A stretch of DNA of 64,000 nt from Hemibagrus wyckioides (GCF_019097595.1 NC_080714.1:30186759-30250758), one strand, 5' to 3'; shown: positions 35,130-45,835, counted from the stretch's first letter. The notes: a model not told the origin generated them from the sequence alone. Numbers and translations are program-made.

Positions 35130-36350
35130 AAACTAACAGTAGAAATTAAAGACATGATAAATTATGAAAAACACCAATAGTTATGTAAAGCCAATTGTGT
35201 ATTGGATATACATATACAAATATATGTGTATATAAAAATAAAAATAGATATATAATAAAATATAAATAATAATAACAGGAATATCGATATCTATTGTACA
35301 AATACCAATTGTAACAGTAAAGTGTCGGTGCAGCATGCACACAAAGATGTGGGTGAGGTTATTGTGTGTGCAGAGTAGTGCAGGGTATACAAGTAGTGCA
35401 ATTATTGTTTGTGCAACAATCAGCTGAGGTAGAATGTAATGTTCATGTGTGGGGTAAGTCTAGAAAGTCCAGTTACTAGGTGTTCTGGTTGAGGGCCTGA
35501 ATGACTTGCAGGAAGAAGCTCCTCCTCATTCTCTCTGTGTTTGTCTTCAAGGAACGGAAATGTTTCCCTGACCACAACAGAGAGAAGAGTCCATTGTTGG
35601 GATGGCTGAGGTCCTTCATTATCCTCCTGGCCTTGGTCCAGCACCGCTTGCTGTATATAGTGTCCAGGTCAGGAAGCTTGGTGCGGATGGTATGCTCGGC
35701 TGATCGCACCACCCTCTGGAGAGCTTGCCTGTCCTGTTTGGTGCTGTTTCCAAACCAGGCTGTGATACTTCCCATCAGGATGCTCTCATTGGTGCAGGTG
35801 TAGCATGTCTTTAGCACCTTTGAGAGCAGTTTAAAGTCCTTCAGGCATCTAAGATGATAGAGACACTGCCAGGCCTTCTTCACCAGGGTGTTAACGTGAC
35901 AGGACCATGTCAGGTCCTGCGTGAAACCAGAAACTTCCACTCTCTCCACTGGGGTCCCGTTGATAGTCAGGAGCTGGTAATTCCTCTCCTGCTTTGTGCT
36001 GAAGTCCACTATCAGCCTTGCTGACGTTCAGGAGGAGATTGTTGATCTGGCACCATATCTCCAGGTTTCTAATCTCCTCTAGATAGGATGTCTCATCATT
36101 GTTGGAGATCAGGCCCACCACCACAGTATCGTCCACAAACTTAATGATGTTGGTGGAGCTGTAAGTGGTCACACAGTCGTAGGTATACAGAGAGTGTAGC
36201 AGGGGCTCAGAACACAGCCCTGGGGGGCTCCAGTGCTGAGGGTGAGTGAGGGTGAGACATGGTTGCCCAACCGTACTGCCTGTGGTCTGTCTGTCAGGAA
36301 GTTGGAGATCCCTTGACACATTGATGGGCTGAGGCCCAGGATCTCCAAAT
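34912..36350 (-). mobile_element. CR1/L2/Rex1-group LINE, 5'-truncated, minus strand
   Basis: The 3' terminus is at 34912 (plus strand TTCAAATTCAAATTTTATTT). The 3'UTR carries an (AT)n tract at 35055-35122, and decayed RT lies at about 35476-36345. Recognisable peptides are [45 protein letters not shown] and ALQRVVRSAE. The catalytic box is FVDD instead of FADD, and frames are shifted several times. It is the same family as the plus-strand copy that starts next to it. Confidence 0.85.
35055..35122. repeat. (AT)n microsatellite
   Basis: About 34 AT units inside the LINE 3'UTR. Confidence 0.97.
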
Positions 36351-36352
36351 TA

Positions 36353-39034
36353 GTGGTGAGTATGCAGGGAATTATGGTGCCTCATCCTGGATTCAAGATT
36401 GCACTGGTGAGGTCGGCTGCCGTCACAACTGCTCAGACCATGGCCATCACTACGTACGACAGGGCCACTCTTATTTCTATTGGTGCACAATGCACTCACC
36501 TTTTGCCGTTTTTGAACCCGGACCCATCTTGGCCGAGTGAGATCCTGAGGAAGAACAAAGGATGCAACCCATACTGGCGTCTGCGAGGAAAACGAGCCAG
36601 CATCAGGAACAGGCTGAGGGCACACGCACACTGCGCTCCCTTCCCTAGTATCCTGTTAGCCAACGTCCAGTCATTGGAAAACAAGCTCGACGACCTCAGG
36701 GCAAGGGTCAAGTTCCAGAGAGACATTCAGGACTGCAACCTTCTCTGCTTCACCGAGACATGGCTGAACCCAGCGGTACCGGACCACGCCATCCAGCCGG
36801 CCGAGTTCTTCTCGGTTTACCGCATGGACAGAACACTGGACTCGGGGAAGACAAGGGGAGGTGGAGTGTGTCTGATGGTGAACAACCACTGGTGTGACAA
36901 TGCGAGCATTGTTCCCCTCTCACACTCCTGCACACCGAATCTTGAACTTCTGACCATCAAATGTCACCTGTTTTATCTCCCTCGGGAATTTAGCTCAGTC
37001 ACAGTCAGTGTCATTTATATTCCACCTCAAGCGGACACAGACACTGCGATATGGGACTTACACGAGACACTAAACCTTCACCAGACACAGCACCGAGACG
37101 CCGCGCTCATTGTTTTGGGTGATTTTAACAGTGCCAACCTCAAGTGCGCACTGCCGAATTTCCATCAGCACATCAGGTGCCCCACCAGGGGCGAAAGGAC
37201 ACTAGACCACTGCTACACACCATTTAAGAACAGCTACAAGGCACAATCACAACCACCGTTTGGGAAATCGGACCATGCCGCCATGCCTGTATACAAACAG
37301 AGATTGAAACAGGAAGCCCCGGTGCAGAGGGAGGTCGCATGCTGGATGGACCAATCAGTGGCCACTCTGCAGGGCGCGCTTGACAAGGCAGACTGGGACA
37401 TGTTTCGGCACAGCTCTGATGACGTCAGCATGTTTACGGAAGCGGTTGTGGGATTTATAGGGAAACTAACGGATGATACGGTACAGAAAACCATCATCAG
37501 GACGTTTGCCAACCAGAAGCCATGGGTGGATAAGACCATCCGCGACGCCCTGAGATCCCGCTCTGCTGCCTACAACGCTCGTCACCGGGAACATGGACGA
37601 CTACAAGGCTGCGTCTTACAGCATGCGCAGAATGGTGAAGGAGACAAAGCGGCACTACGGGAGGAAACTAGGGACGCAATTCCAACATGGCGGCTCTAGG
37701 AGCCTGTGGCAGGGACTTAGAAACATCACGGACTATAAAACACCATCCTCCAGAATGGGGAATGCGGACCCTTCTCTGGCAGACGAGCTAAACACTTTTT
37801 ATGCTCGCTACAAGGCTGCAGCTAATCACACTAGCGGTGCTAGCGGCACAAACAGCATGCACACTGAGAGAGCCGGTTAGGTTAATGCGTTCACCATCTC
37901 GGAGCATGAAGTGAGAAGGGCATTCAGGAGAGTGAACACCAGGAAGGCAGCAGGACCATATGGCATCACAGGTCAGGTTCTGAAAGCGTGCGCTGACCAG
38001 CTAGCACTGGTGTTCACCGAGATCTTCAACCTCTCCCTGAAACAGTCTACAGTCCCCTCATGCTTCAAACAGTCCACCATTGTTCCTGTCCCGAAGAAAC
38101 CCCAGCCCACCTGCCTCAACAACTACCGCCCTGTAGCCCTGACTTCAGTAGCGATGAAGTGCTTTGAAAGACTGGTCAGAGACTTCATCACTGCATCACT
38201 ACCAGACACACTGGATCCGCTACAGTTTGCGTACAGGCAAAACCGCTCCACTGAGGACGCCATTTCACACCTCCTTCACACAACAAGAAGCCACCTGGAC
38301 TGCAGAAAAGAGAATTATGTAAAAATGCTGTTTGTGGACTACAGTTCAGCGTTCAACACCATAATTCCTTCCACGCTCACCTCTAAGTTGGAGGTCCTAG
38401 GTCTCAGCACACCCCTGTGCCAGTGGATTTCCAACTTCCTGACAGACAGACCACAAGCTGTACGAATGGGCAAACACATCTCATCCTCCATCACCCTAGC
38501 ACTGGAGCTCCTCAAGGTTGTGTTCTGAGCCCCCTGCTATACTCACTGTACACTTATGACTGTGTGGCCACTTCCAACTCCACCACCATCATTAAGTTTG
38601 CTGATGACACTGTTGTGTTGGGCCTGATCTCAAACAACGACGAGACGGCCTACCTACGGGAGATTAAAAACCTGGACAGCTGGTGCCAGGTGAACAACCT
38701 ACTCCTGAACATCAGCAAGACTAAGGAGTTAATAGTGGACTTCAGTACAAAGCAGGAGCGGTCATACCAACTGACCATGATCAGCGGAACCCCAGTGGAG
38801 AGAGTAGACAGCTTCCGGTACCTAGGTGTTCACATCATGCAGGACTTGACTTGGTCCTGTCATACCAACACCCTGGTGAAGAAGGCCCGGCTGCGTCTAT
38901 ACCGCCTGAGACGTTTTAGGGACTTTAAACTTCCCTCTCAGGTGCTAAAGACTTTTTACACCTGCACCATTGAGAGCGTCCTGACGGGTAGCATCACTTC
39001 CTGTTTCAGGAACAGCACCATGCAGGACAGATGA
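36353..39034 (+). pseudogene. LINE endonuclease-reverse transcriptase, frameshifted
   Basis: 36353-37590 encodes the endonuclease: [54 protein letters not shown] and KSDHAAM. A frameshift occurs near 37590, then a TAG at 37878-37880. The RT follows (37911-38500; [44 protein letters not shown]). One base is missing near 38500 before the [16 protein letters not shown] region. The phase then shifts and continues with [19 protein letters not shown] to a TGA at 39032-39034, after which homology goes on (ALQRVVRSAE). Catalytic residues survive, but at least two frameshifts and two stops inactivate it. Confidence 0.88.
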
Positions 39035-39484
39035 GCCCTCCAGAGAGTGGTGCGTTCAGCTGAATGTACCATCCACACCGAGCTCCCTGACCTGCAGGAC
39101 ATCTACAGCAAGCGGTGCCAGATCAGATCCAGGAAGACTGTGAAGGACTCTTTTCTCTGTTGCATTCAGGGAAGTGCTTCTGCTCCATGAAGGCAAACAC
39201 AGAGAGAATGAGGAGGAGCTTCTTCCCGCAGGCCATTCAGAGTCTGAACCAGGAAGCACCTAGAACCTGATATGGATACAGGGACTCTCTCTGCTTTTTT
39301 TTCATCACTTTGCACAACCTCGCACATTTGCACAAACTGACACTTTGACACTGGACTGGCACCAAGCCACTTTATACAATTATTCCAGCACATGGACACT
39401 TTAATGATAAACACTGGATCACTTCAATATATGCCATATACACAAACATCCCATCACGTTCATGTCTGCATTTATGTGTATATA
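36353..39484 (+). mobile_element. CR1/L2/Rex1-group LINE, nearly full length, plus strand
   Basis: Contains endonuclease and RT in order, followed by a 3'UTR from about 39270. The element begins within a few bases of where the inverted copy ends, so the two LINEs lie head to head. The Tc1 transposon at 39485 interrupts or borders its 3' end. The true 3' terminus was not recognised beyond the Tc1. Confidence 0.85.
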
Positions 39485-40732
39485 CACTATATTGCCAAAA
39501 GTATTCGCTCACCTGCCTTGACTTGCATATGAACTTAAGTGACATCCCATTCCTAATCCATAGGGTTCAATATGACGTCGGTCCACCCTTTGCAGCTATA
39601 ACAGCTTCAACTCTTATGGGAAGGCTGTCCACAAGGTTTAGGAGTGTGTTTATGGGAATTTTTGACCATTCTTCCAGAAGCGCATTTGTGAGGTCACACA
39701 CTGACGTTGGACGAGAAGGCCTGGCTCTCAGTCTCCGCTCTAATTCATCCCAAAGGTGTTCTATCGGGTTGAGGTCAGGACTCTGTGCAGGCCAGTCAAG
39801 TTCATCCACACCAGACTCTGTCATCCATGTCTTTATGGACCTTGCTTTGGTCACTGGTGCACAGTCATGTTGGAAGAGGAAGGGGCCAGCTCCAAACTGT
39901 TCCCACAAAGTTGGGAGCATGGAATTGTCCAAAATGTCTTGGTATGCTAAAGCATTCAGAGTTCCTTTCACTTGAACTAAGGGGCCAAGCCCAGCTCCTG
40001 AAAAACAACCACACACCATAATCCCCCCTCCACCAAACTTTACACTTGGCACAATGCAGTCAGACAAGTACCGTTCTCCTGGCAACCGCCAAACCCAGAC
40101 TCGTCCATCAGATTGCCAGATGGAGAAGCGCGATTCGTCACTCCAGAGAACGCGTCTCCACTGCTCTAGAGTCCAGTGGCGGCGTGCTTTACACCACTGC
40201 ATCCGACGCTTTGCATTGCACTTGGTGATGTATGGCTTGGATGCAGCTGCTCGGCCATGGAAACCCATTCCATGAAGCTCTCTGCGCACTGTTCTTGAGC
40301 TAATCTGAAGGCCACATGAAGTTTGGAGGTCTGTAGCGATTGACTCTGCAGAAAGTTGGCGACCTCTTCGCATTATGCGCCTCAGCATCCGCTGACCCCG
40401 CTCCGTCAGTTTACGTGGCCTACCACTTCGTGGCTGAGTTGCTGTCGTTCCCAAACACTTCCACGTTCTTATAATACAGCTGACAGTTGACTGTGGAATA
40501 TTTAGGAGCGAGGAAATTTCACGACTGGATTTGTTGCACAGGTGGCATCCTATCACAGTTCCACGCTGGAATTCACTGAGCTCCTGAGAGCGACCCATTC
40601 TTTCACAAATGTTTGTAAAAACAGTGTGCATGCCTAGGTGCTTGATTTTATACACCTGTGGCCATGGAAGTGATTGGAACACCTGATTCTGATTATTTGG
40701 ATGGGTGAGTGAATACTTTTGGCAATATAGTG
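39485..40732 (-). mobile_element. Tc1 transposon, complete with open transposase
   Basis: Inverted termini of about 30 bp start CACTATATTGCCAAAAGTAT. TA dinucleotides flank both sides (39483-39484 and 40733-40734). The length is 1248 bp, identical to the copy at 58255-59502. One uninterrupted transposase frame lies on the minus strand. It sits at the end of the LINE at 36353-39484. Confidence 0.95.
39567..40598 (-). CDS. Tc1 transposase (DD34E), open frame
   Basis: A 343-residue cut-and-paste transposase, the usual length for Tc1. The start chosen is [13 protein letters not shown] at 40598; the frame is open further upstream (to 40682), but Tc1 proteins normally begin just before the first helix-turn-helix. 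The N-terminal paired-like DNA-binding region contains [15 protein letters not shown] and the [11 protein letters not shown] linker. The catalytic triad is Asp in WSDES, Asp in QHDCAP and Glu in NPIEHLWDE, with 34 residues between the last two. It differs from the 58-kb copy at about nine residues. Several changes fall at otherwise conserved places (MVCGCF for MVWGCF, CAPVTKA for CAPVHKA), so activity is doubtful although the frame is intact. Confidence 0.92.
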   Translation of the reverse strand: MGRSQELSEFQRGTVIGCHLCNKSSREISSLLNIPQSTVSCIIRTWKCLGTTATQPRSGRPRKLTERGQRMLRRIMRRGRQLSAESIATDLQTSCGLQISSRTVRRELHGMGFHGRAAASKPYITKCNAKRRMQWCKARRHWTLEQWRRVLWSDESRFSIWQSDGRVWVWRLPGERYLSDCIVPSVKFGGGGIMVCGCFSGAGLGPLVQVKGTLNALAYQDILDNSMLPTLWEQFGAGPFLFQHDCAPVTKARSIKTWMTESGVDELDWPAQSPDLNPIEHLWDELERRLRARPSRPTSVCDLTNALLEEWSKIPINTLLNLVDSLPIRVEAVIAAKGGPTSY

Positions 40733-41579
40733 TATATATATATATATATAGATTTAGAGAGAGAGAGAGAGAGAGAGAGAGATGTTTATCATGTAGAGGT
40801 TTGTTATGGTGTCATATATGTTTTTTTAACATTACATTTAAGAAGGTAAATTGTAGTAACTGGTCAGTCTGTGGTCAGACCTTTCCATGCTCGTTAAATT
40901 TAACTAATAAATTAGATCACATAAAAACCCCATTGTGAAATATATTAAAACATTTTATCTCCACAAGAGCTAGTGAAGCACATCTCACATGAAAAATATC
41001 TTTCTGATATATTCCTAAATAATAAAGGATTTCATCTGAAAGTTGTTCCTTATCTTTCCTGTAATTGTTCTTCTGAAGATACAGAACTTTTCCATCCATG
41101 TTCCCCAGTGTCCTCTGGAGAAGACTACAGGATCATCAGGAACGGGACGATGCAGCAGTTTATACTCATATCTACCTCAGAAAAATGATTTATTTGATAA
41201 ATAAAACCTAACAGAATGTCCCGAAATTATTGATAAGACATGATAAAAATCTGAAAGTGTTAATGCAGGAGTCTGAGAGTTATGAAAGCATACGTAATGG
41301 TCACTGTTTACGTTTCTCAATCTTCAGTGACCACACAGCTGACTGCAGCGGTCACTCACACACCGAACACACAGGGACTTTCTCTTTCACATCTGAGACA
41401 GACGTTTCCATTCACATGCACACAGAATCTCAATTAACACAGGCACTAATTATATATATATATATATATAGAGTGACAACTGGATGTGACCAGACACGAG
41501 CTGAAGATCATGGTTTATAGAACTGCTGTGTTACACACACACACAATCGTCGTTCAGAGTAAACAGAATGAATCGTGTG
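40733..41579. other. Intergenic DNA and probable emerin-like 3'UTR
   Basis: (AT)n and (GA)n at 40735-40782, then unique DNA with no recognised gene. The part next to 41580 should be the 3'UTR of the minus-strand emerin-like gene. A minus-strand AATAAA at 41194-41189, about 390 bp after the stop, is a candidate polyadenylation signal. Another (AT)n lies at 41452-41470. Confidence 0.5.
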
Positions 41580-41787
41580 TTATGTGAGGTGTCTGAAAGG
41601 CTGAGCTGCCTCCATGTTGCTGATGATAAACAGCAGGACAGCAGCTACAAGAAGGAACACCATCATCTGCAACCACAGAGGGACAAATCGTCCTGAATCC
41701 TGAATCTGCGTACTCTCCTGCGTCCTCTCCTGTCTCATGGCAGTGTACTTCCCCCGAGACACAGTGTAGTACGGAGACACCATGGGC
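41580..41787 (-). CDS. emd: Emerin-like LEM protein, last coding exon (6)
   Basis: Acceptor AG at 41789-41788; the exon encodes residues 97-164 and TAA at 41582-41580. It begins PMVSPYYTVSRGKYTAM, continues DSGRFVPLWLQ, then a hydrophobic segment of about 20 residues (MMVFLLVAAVLLFII), and ends SNMEAAQPFRHLT. A single C-terminal transmembrane helix right after a PLW-Q motif is the arrangement of emerin (tail-anchored in the inner nuclear membrane). The short lumenal end is also emerin-like. This exon with the LEM domain of exons 1-2 is the basis for the call. Confidence 0.85.
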
Positions 41788-41895
41788 CTGGAACAGATAA
41801 ACACCTGGAGATATTTATACAATCAATACTAAAACCAGTGACATGGGGGGGGTAAAGACAGACAGAAAACCAGACATAGACAGACAGGTGCTCAC

Positions 41896-41946
41896 TCATC
41901 AACAATGTCCATTTCTCCATCCTCAGTGCTGAACATGGCATTTCCC
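41896..41946 (-). CDS. emd: Emerin-like LEM protein, coding exon 5
   Basis: 51 bp, acceptor TTCAG at 41951-41947, donor GA|GTGAGC at 41895. It encodes GNAMFSTEDGEMDIVD with split codons at both ends (Arg79 and Glu96). The acidic linker is not similar to a known domain. Phases match exons 4 and 6. Confidence 0.8.
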
Positions 41947-42031
41947 CTGAAGTGACAGTAATGATACTGTGGGTCAGTAAGGGTCACTGAGTATTGATAC
42001 TGTCACTGAAAATGTTATGACGGTCATTTAC

Positions 42032-42057
42032 CGGCTACTGGAAGCTTCCTGTCCCCA
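42032..42057 (-). CDS. emd: Emerin-like LEM protein, coding exon 4 (26 bp micro-exon)
   Basis: Acceptor CTCTAG at 42063-42058, donor CCG|GTAAAT at 42031. It encodes WGQEASSS plus two bases of an Arg codon. The call rests on splice sites and phase only, since 26 bp is too short for similarity. Skipping it would break the frame. Confidence 0.65.
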
Positions 42058-42161
42058 CTAGAGAAAGGAGAGAAGACACATAGAGGGATTAAACACACAC
42101 ACTACTGTAACACTGATGGGTTTATAATGTCACTGAACACAGACGTGTTTATCAGACTCAC

Positions 42162-42196
42162 AGATCTGCGCTGGGGGAGATACACTTCCTCATCCT
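42162..42196 (-). CDS. emd: Emerin-like LEM protein, coding exon 3 (35 bp)
   Basis: Acceptor TGTAG at 42201-42197, donor TCT|GTGAGT at 42161. It completes a Gln codon and encodes DEEVYLPQRRS. Phase-consistent with its neighbours. Confidence 0.72.
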
Positions 42197-42248
42197 CTAC
42201 ACACAAAAACAACAGAAAAATTTAGTTAATATGTGACATCATCAGTGT

Positions 42249-42337
42249 GACATCATCAAGTGTCTGCAGATATAATAATAATTATAATAACAATAATAAT
42301 AATAATGATGATGATGATGATGATGATGATACCCCTA
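42249..42337. repeat. (ATA/ATG)n trinucleotide tract
   Basis: AATAATAATG and ATGATGATG repeats occur in the intron just downstream of emerin-like exon 2, about 10 bp after its donor. Confidence 0.9.
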
Positions 42338-42347
42338 CAGGACCTAC

Positions 42348-42446
42348 GCTGTTTGTTGTAGAGCACCCGCTCTGATGCTTGTGTCATCTTTCTCCTTTTA
42401 GCCATCATGTCTCTCAGCTTCTTCTCATACAGAAATCTGGTGGAAC
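42348..42446 (-). CDS. emd: Emerin-like LEM protein, coding exon 2
   Basis: 99 bp, acceptor TTTAG at 42451-42447, donor AGC|GTAGGT at 42347. With the last base of exon 1 it encodes GSTRFLYEKKLRDMMAKRRK and continues MTQASERVLYNKQ. GSTR-LYEKKL is the signature of the second LEM helix, the part that binds BAF (BANF1). The donor is a reasonable but non-optimal GTAGGT. A shift would alter the reading phase of exon 3. Confidence 0.88.
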
Positions 42447-42547
42447 CTAAATCACAACCCACACATCACATCACACACACACAAACACACACACACACTA
42501 TAATAAACACTACACAACACATCAGAGTGGACTTTACTGAAACTCAC

Positions 42548-42623
42548 CGACCACAGGGCCATGTTTAATCCCATAATCGTCCAGCATCCAGCTGATCTCC
42601 TGGTCACTTTTACTGCTCAACAT
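42548..42623 (-). CDS. emd: Emerin-like LEM protein, coding exon 1 with start codon
   Basis: ATG at 42623-42621 opens MLSSKSDQEISWMLDDYGIK then HGPVV and one base; the donor is G|GTGAGTT at 42547. Joined to exon 2 it gives HGPVVGSTR-LYEKK, the exact core of the emerin LEM domain. The LEM fold spans about residues 3-43 of a 164-residue protein. The six exons sum to 495 bp, exactly 165 codons with stop. Mammalian emerin is about 254 residues, so this protein lacks much of the Ser-rich middle. Other short LEM proteins (LEMD1) are an alternative, but GPVVGSTR and the tail favour emerin. It lies between prkcz and an SLC44 gene. Confidence 0.87.
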
Positions 42624-42639
42624 CTCTCATAGCCTTCAA

Positions 42640-42745
42640 CAACTACTGCAGCTCCAACACCTGCACAGAGGACACACCTGCACACACCTGCAGAGAGGAA
42701 ACATCTGCACACACCTGCAGAGAGGAAACACCTGCACAGAGGAAG
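42640..42745. repeat. Short minisatellite CACCTGCAGAGAGGAAACA
   Basis: Three to four units of about 34 bp (CACACCTGCAGAGAGGAAAC) lie just upstream of emerin-like coding exon 1. Confidence 0.85.
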
Positions 42746-43924
42746 GTGGAAGAAGGTCACATGTTAGTGTGGAGCTCCTGCTAAGAGGAAACCGAACCAC
42801 ACACACACCCCAGTGTTGTGAATTCACAGAAGCAGACCAGGGGACACAGGAGCAGGAATGTTTTATTGGAGAGCAGAACACACTCCGCTGGTACTGTGGT
42901 CATCAAGTCCAGTGAAAAGGAAGATACAGTTTTAAAGGCCTTGAGTGGGCAAGGCTTGAGGTGATACTCTTAAACGAAAAACCCCAAGGGGAGGTAGACC
43001 TCACAGGTGTCCACTCCATGGTATGACAATGCAAAAGCCTAGAGGTGATACTCTTAAACAAAGCACTGGACGGGAGAAAGATCCCTGGAGTCGATCCTGA
43101 ACTCTCAGCTAGTTCACACTTCCTCATCTCCGTCTGATCTGATCACCATGTGGTGCTGAGAGCTGGGATATCTAAATAATTATTCAAAGAGCCATGTATG
43201 TTACAGTAGATCTCACAGTGACCTCACAATATGTTTTCCTACAGCAGTCACTCATCACCTTCATCCTCACATCTTCCTCATCCTCATCACACTGCTGTCA
43301 TTCATCACTCAGATTTATTTTTAAGATAAGTTAATGATTGGTGATTTTACATTATTCCTAATAATAATATCATTACTTCCGTAAACTGATCTCTAAACTC
43401 TTCACAGACCGGGATTTACATTTACATCATTTACAGATCAAATCATTAATAAATACATTAATAAACTCTGTGGGGTTTAAGCATTATTTAATTTAGAAAG
43501 AACTGAAATTTTAATAGAAAAAAATAATTTAAATAAGTCATTATAAACACTGAGAGTGGGATTATAAATCATTATACAGGTGTGTATAGAGTCAGGTGAG
43601 GATGTGTAAGCAGGAGTTTTTTGATCATTTAAAAAATTTTTTTTAAAGTTTTTTGATTTATAAATCAGTGCAATTTCTGAGTTAGAGATTTAAGACTAGT
43701 TCCTTCACTGATGGAGACTCCAGAACAAAACTGACCACAAGGTCAAAGCCACTGCCATGGTGTCCAAGAGGTCCTGTCCACAGCAGTCCCATACACTCAG
43801 TAGGAGAAGTGCACTAATCAGTGAGTAGTGGACGATAAACAGGAGAACCAAGATATTTGAAACACACAGCGATCTGCTCACATTTAACTAATCATGAAGA
43901 ACTGAGGGCAGAAGGGCTTTATTA
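42746..43924. other. Intron of emerin-like gene, no clear feature
   Basis: Between the untranslated exon and coding exon 1. GAGGTGATACTCTTAAAC occurs twice (about 42957 and 43040) in a region of unknown repeat origin. The rest appears unique. Confidence 0.5.
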
Positions 43925-44145
43925 TCTCCACACATACATTACAGCACATATCCCTGCTGAGGGGGTTGTGGTCATAAAATCACAGGGGCAGCTATGATAC
44001 AGCCCCCTGGAGCAGAGAGGGTTATGGTTCTTGCTCAGTTGCCCCATAGTGGAGATTGGTGGTGTTGGGGGTGTTTGAACCCTGATCCTCTGATCAACAT
44101 CCCAGAGCCCTAACCACGCGAGCCACCATCATCAGAACGTCAGAG
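43925..44145 (-). mobile_element. tRNA-derived SINE, inverted copy
   Basis: On the minus strand it reads GGCTCGCGTGGTTAGGGCTC, then AGGATCAGGGTTCAAAC (B-box) and CTCTCTGCTCCAGGGGGCTG. The tail is GCTGTAATGTATGTGTGGAG then ATAATAAAG. Same family as 4316-4550. Confidence 0.82.
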
Positions 44146-44264
44146 TTATTCCCAATGAGACATTAATGCTGAATGATGTTGTTGTGATATGATTGGAGGT
44201 TAAATCTGTCGCTCTCTGTGAAATTAAACAGCAGTTTTTAAAGTAATAAATAATGAGTCCTTAC

Positions 44265-44400
44265 CTGAAAACCGAAACTTCTCCTCGGTTAGCTGCAGGC
44301 TGTGTGCACTGTGGGAGGAGCTGCAAACACCGGAAGAAGTGCGAGGAGCTGCAAACACCGGAAGAAGTGCGAGGCGTCACCATGCTAATGCTAATGCTAA
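44265..44400 (-). promoter_or_regulatory. Probable untranslated exon 1 and promoter of the emerin-like gene
   Basis: A strong donor TTTTCAG|GTAAGG lies at 44265/44264 on the minus strand. Upstream is GC-rich DNA with an exact tandem 28-bp duplication (44315-44342 and 44343-44370), each copy carrying CCGGAAG, an ETS-type core. The transcript start is not fixed. Confidence 0.55.
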
Positions 44401-44740
44401 CGCTGTCGGCCGCTAGATGGCAGTGCAGGCACGTTTTATATAAACCGCAACGATTATGATTATCCCTGAATTTCTTTTTTTTATTTAGCGTATTTTTTTT
44501 TACTGATTATTATTATTATTATTATTATTATTGTTCTTGTTATTAAAATTAGTTCATTATTATCATATTATCATAATTAGTTAATTATAAAACTACATTT
44601 TAATTGAACTCATGTTCCACAGATCTCCAGATCAACAGAGAAATATTTCGAATTGAAATAATAAAAAGATTTTTTAATATCATATAATTATTTATAAAGA
44701 GTGATTTTTCAGAGGTAATAATTTTCCCTTGGACTGTTTC
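44401..44740. other. AT-rich spacer between two promoters
   Basis: (ATT)n at 44507-44532 and otherwise unique AT-rich DNA. No feature was recognised. Confidence 0.6.
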
Positions 44741-44828
44741 TAGCGCGGGCAGTTCTCGGGACAGGGGAGGGGGAGGGGGAGGGGGAGGGTGAAGCGGTAA
44801 CACCGCAACACCGCCATGTTGCTCCGCC

Positions 44829-44870
<42 letters not shown>

Positions 44871-44980
44871 GACTTGCTTTAAATCTGCGGACAGACTCGG
44901 AGTAGAGAAACTGCGACTTCGGATAAAAGCAGAGCAGAAAATCATTACATCCCGGAGGAAACCCTCTCTAACACACAGCC
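44741..44980 (+). promoter_or_regulatory. Probable promoter and 5'UTR of the SLC44 gene
   Basis: A G-rich tract (GGGGGA)n at 44763-44790, CCGCCATGTTG (YY1-like) at 44811-44821 and CTCCGCCCC (GC box) at 44822-44830. Then (CA)n at 44839-44868 and the leader up to the ATG at 44981. No TATA box was seen. The order is that of a housekeeping promoter. Confidence 0.5.
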
Positions 44981-45017
44981 ATGAGAAAAAACACTTACCT
45001 TTCTCCTTCTCAGTGCG
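44981..45017 (+). CDS. SLC44 choline transporter-like protein, coding exon 1
   Basis: ATG at 44981 in ACAGCCATGA context encodes MRKNTYLSPSQC and one base; the donor is G|GTAAGA at 45018. The N-terminus itself has no recognisable similarity, which is normal because SLC44 proteins differ here. It is accepted because the phase joins exactly to exon 2 and it directly follows a promoter-like region. Confidence 0.7.
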
Positions 45018-45289
45018 GTAAGAGCTGTATATTCACTCTGTATATTCACTCTGTATATTCACTCTGTATATTCACTCTCTAAACACTTTTAGATTAAAAC
45101 ACTCACAAGTCACACACACAGGTTCGTGTAAACACTCCATAAAACACTTAAAGTAAAAAAAAAAACACTTTATAATAAACAATATAAAGTTTAGAAACTC
45201 CATCAGAAACTTTGGGAAGGATCTTAAAGTTCTCTCAGGTGTTGAAGCGCGAGACCTTTCAGTCTTTTACACCTTAGAGTAATATAAAG
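45018..45289. other. Start of SLC44 intron 1
   Basis: A short repeat of TGTATATTCACTC (about 5 copies, 45027-45078) follows the donor, then unique DNA. Confidence 0.7.
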
Positions 45290-45800
45290 TTTATAAACAG
45301 GTTTTATAATCAGTGTGTTTCTGAGCCAGTGTAAAGATAGGAGTGATGTGCTCATATCTTCTGGTTCTAGTTAGGACTCTAGCTGCTGCATTCTGGACTA
45401 ACTGGAGCTTGTTTCTGCTCCTACTGGAACATCCAGACAGTAAGACATTACAATAATCCAACCTAGAGGTAAAAAAAGCATGAACTAATTTCTCTGCATC
45501 ATGAAGTGACATCATATTTCTTATATTAGCGATATTTCTGAGATGGAAGAAGGCTACCCGAGTGATATTATCTACATGAGCTTCGAATGAAAGACCAGAG
45601 TCAATAATCACACCAAGATCTTTTACTGGTGGACAAGATGAAACCAAAAGCCCATCCACCATTACTCTGTAATCAGAAAGCTCACTTCTAGCTGCATGTG
45701 GTCCTAGTACAAGCACCTCTGTCTTGTCCGAAATAAGCAGGAGGAAGTTAGTGACCATCAACTGTCTAATGTCCTTTACACATTTATAAAACACATAATA
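45290..45800 (-). mobile_element. L2 LINE fragment (C-terminal RT region)
   Basis: The minus strand encodes KTEVLVLGPHAARSE, PPVKDLGVIIDSGLSFEAHV, FFHLRNIANIRNMMSLHDAE, FFTSRLDYCNVLLSGC and LVQNAAARVLTRTRRYEHIT. This is the classic post-palm region of fish L2 LINEs. There is no catalytic core; both ends are truncated. Confidence 0.88.
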
Positions 45801-45832
45801 ACAATCAGCCAGTGAGAGTAACAGCACACTGG

Positions 45833-45835
<3 letters not shown>

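Noticed and set aside
40973..41520. Plus-strand frames of 71 and 96 codons
   Set aside because: No similarity recognised; they overlap the probable 3'UTR of the emerin-like gene and include a microsatellite.
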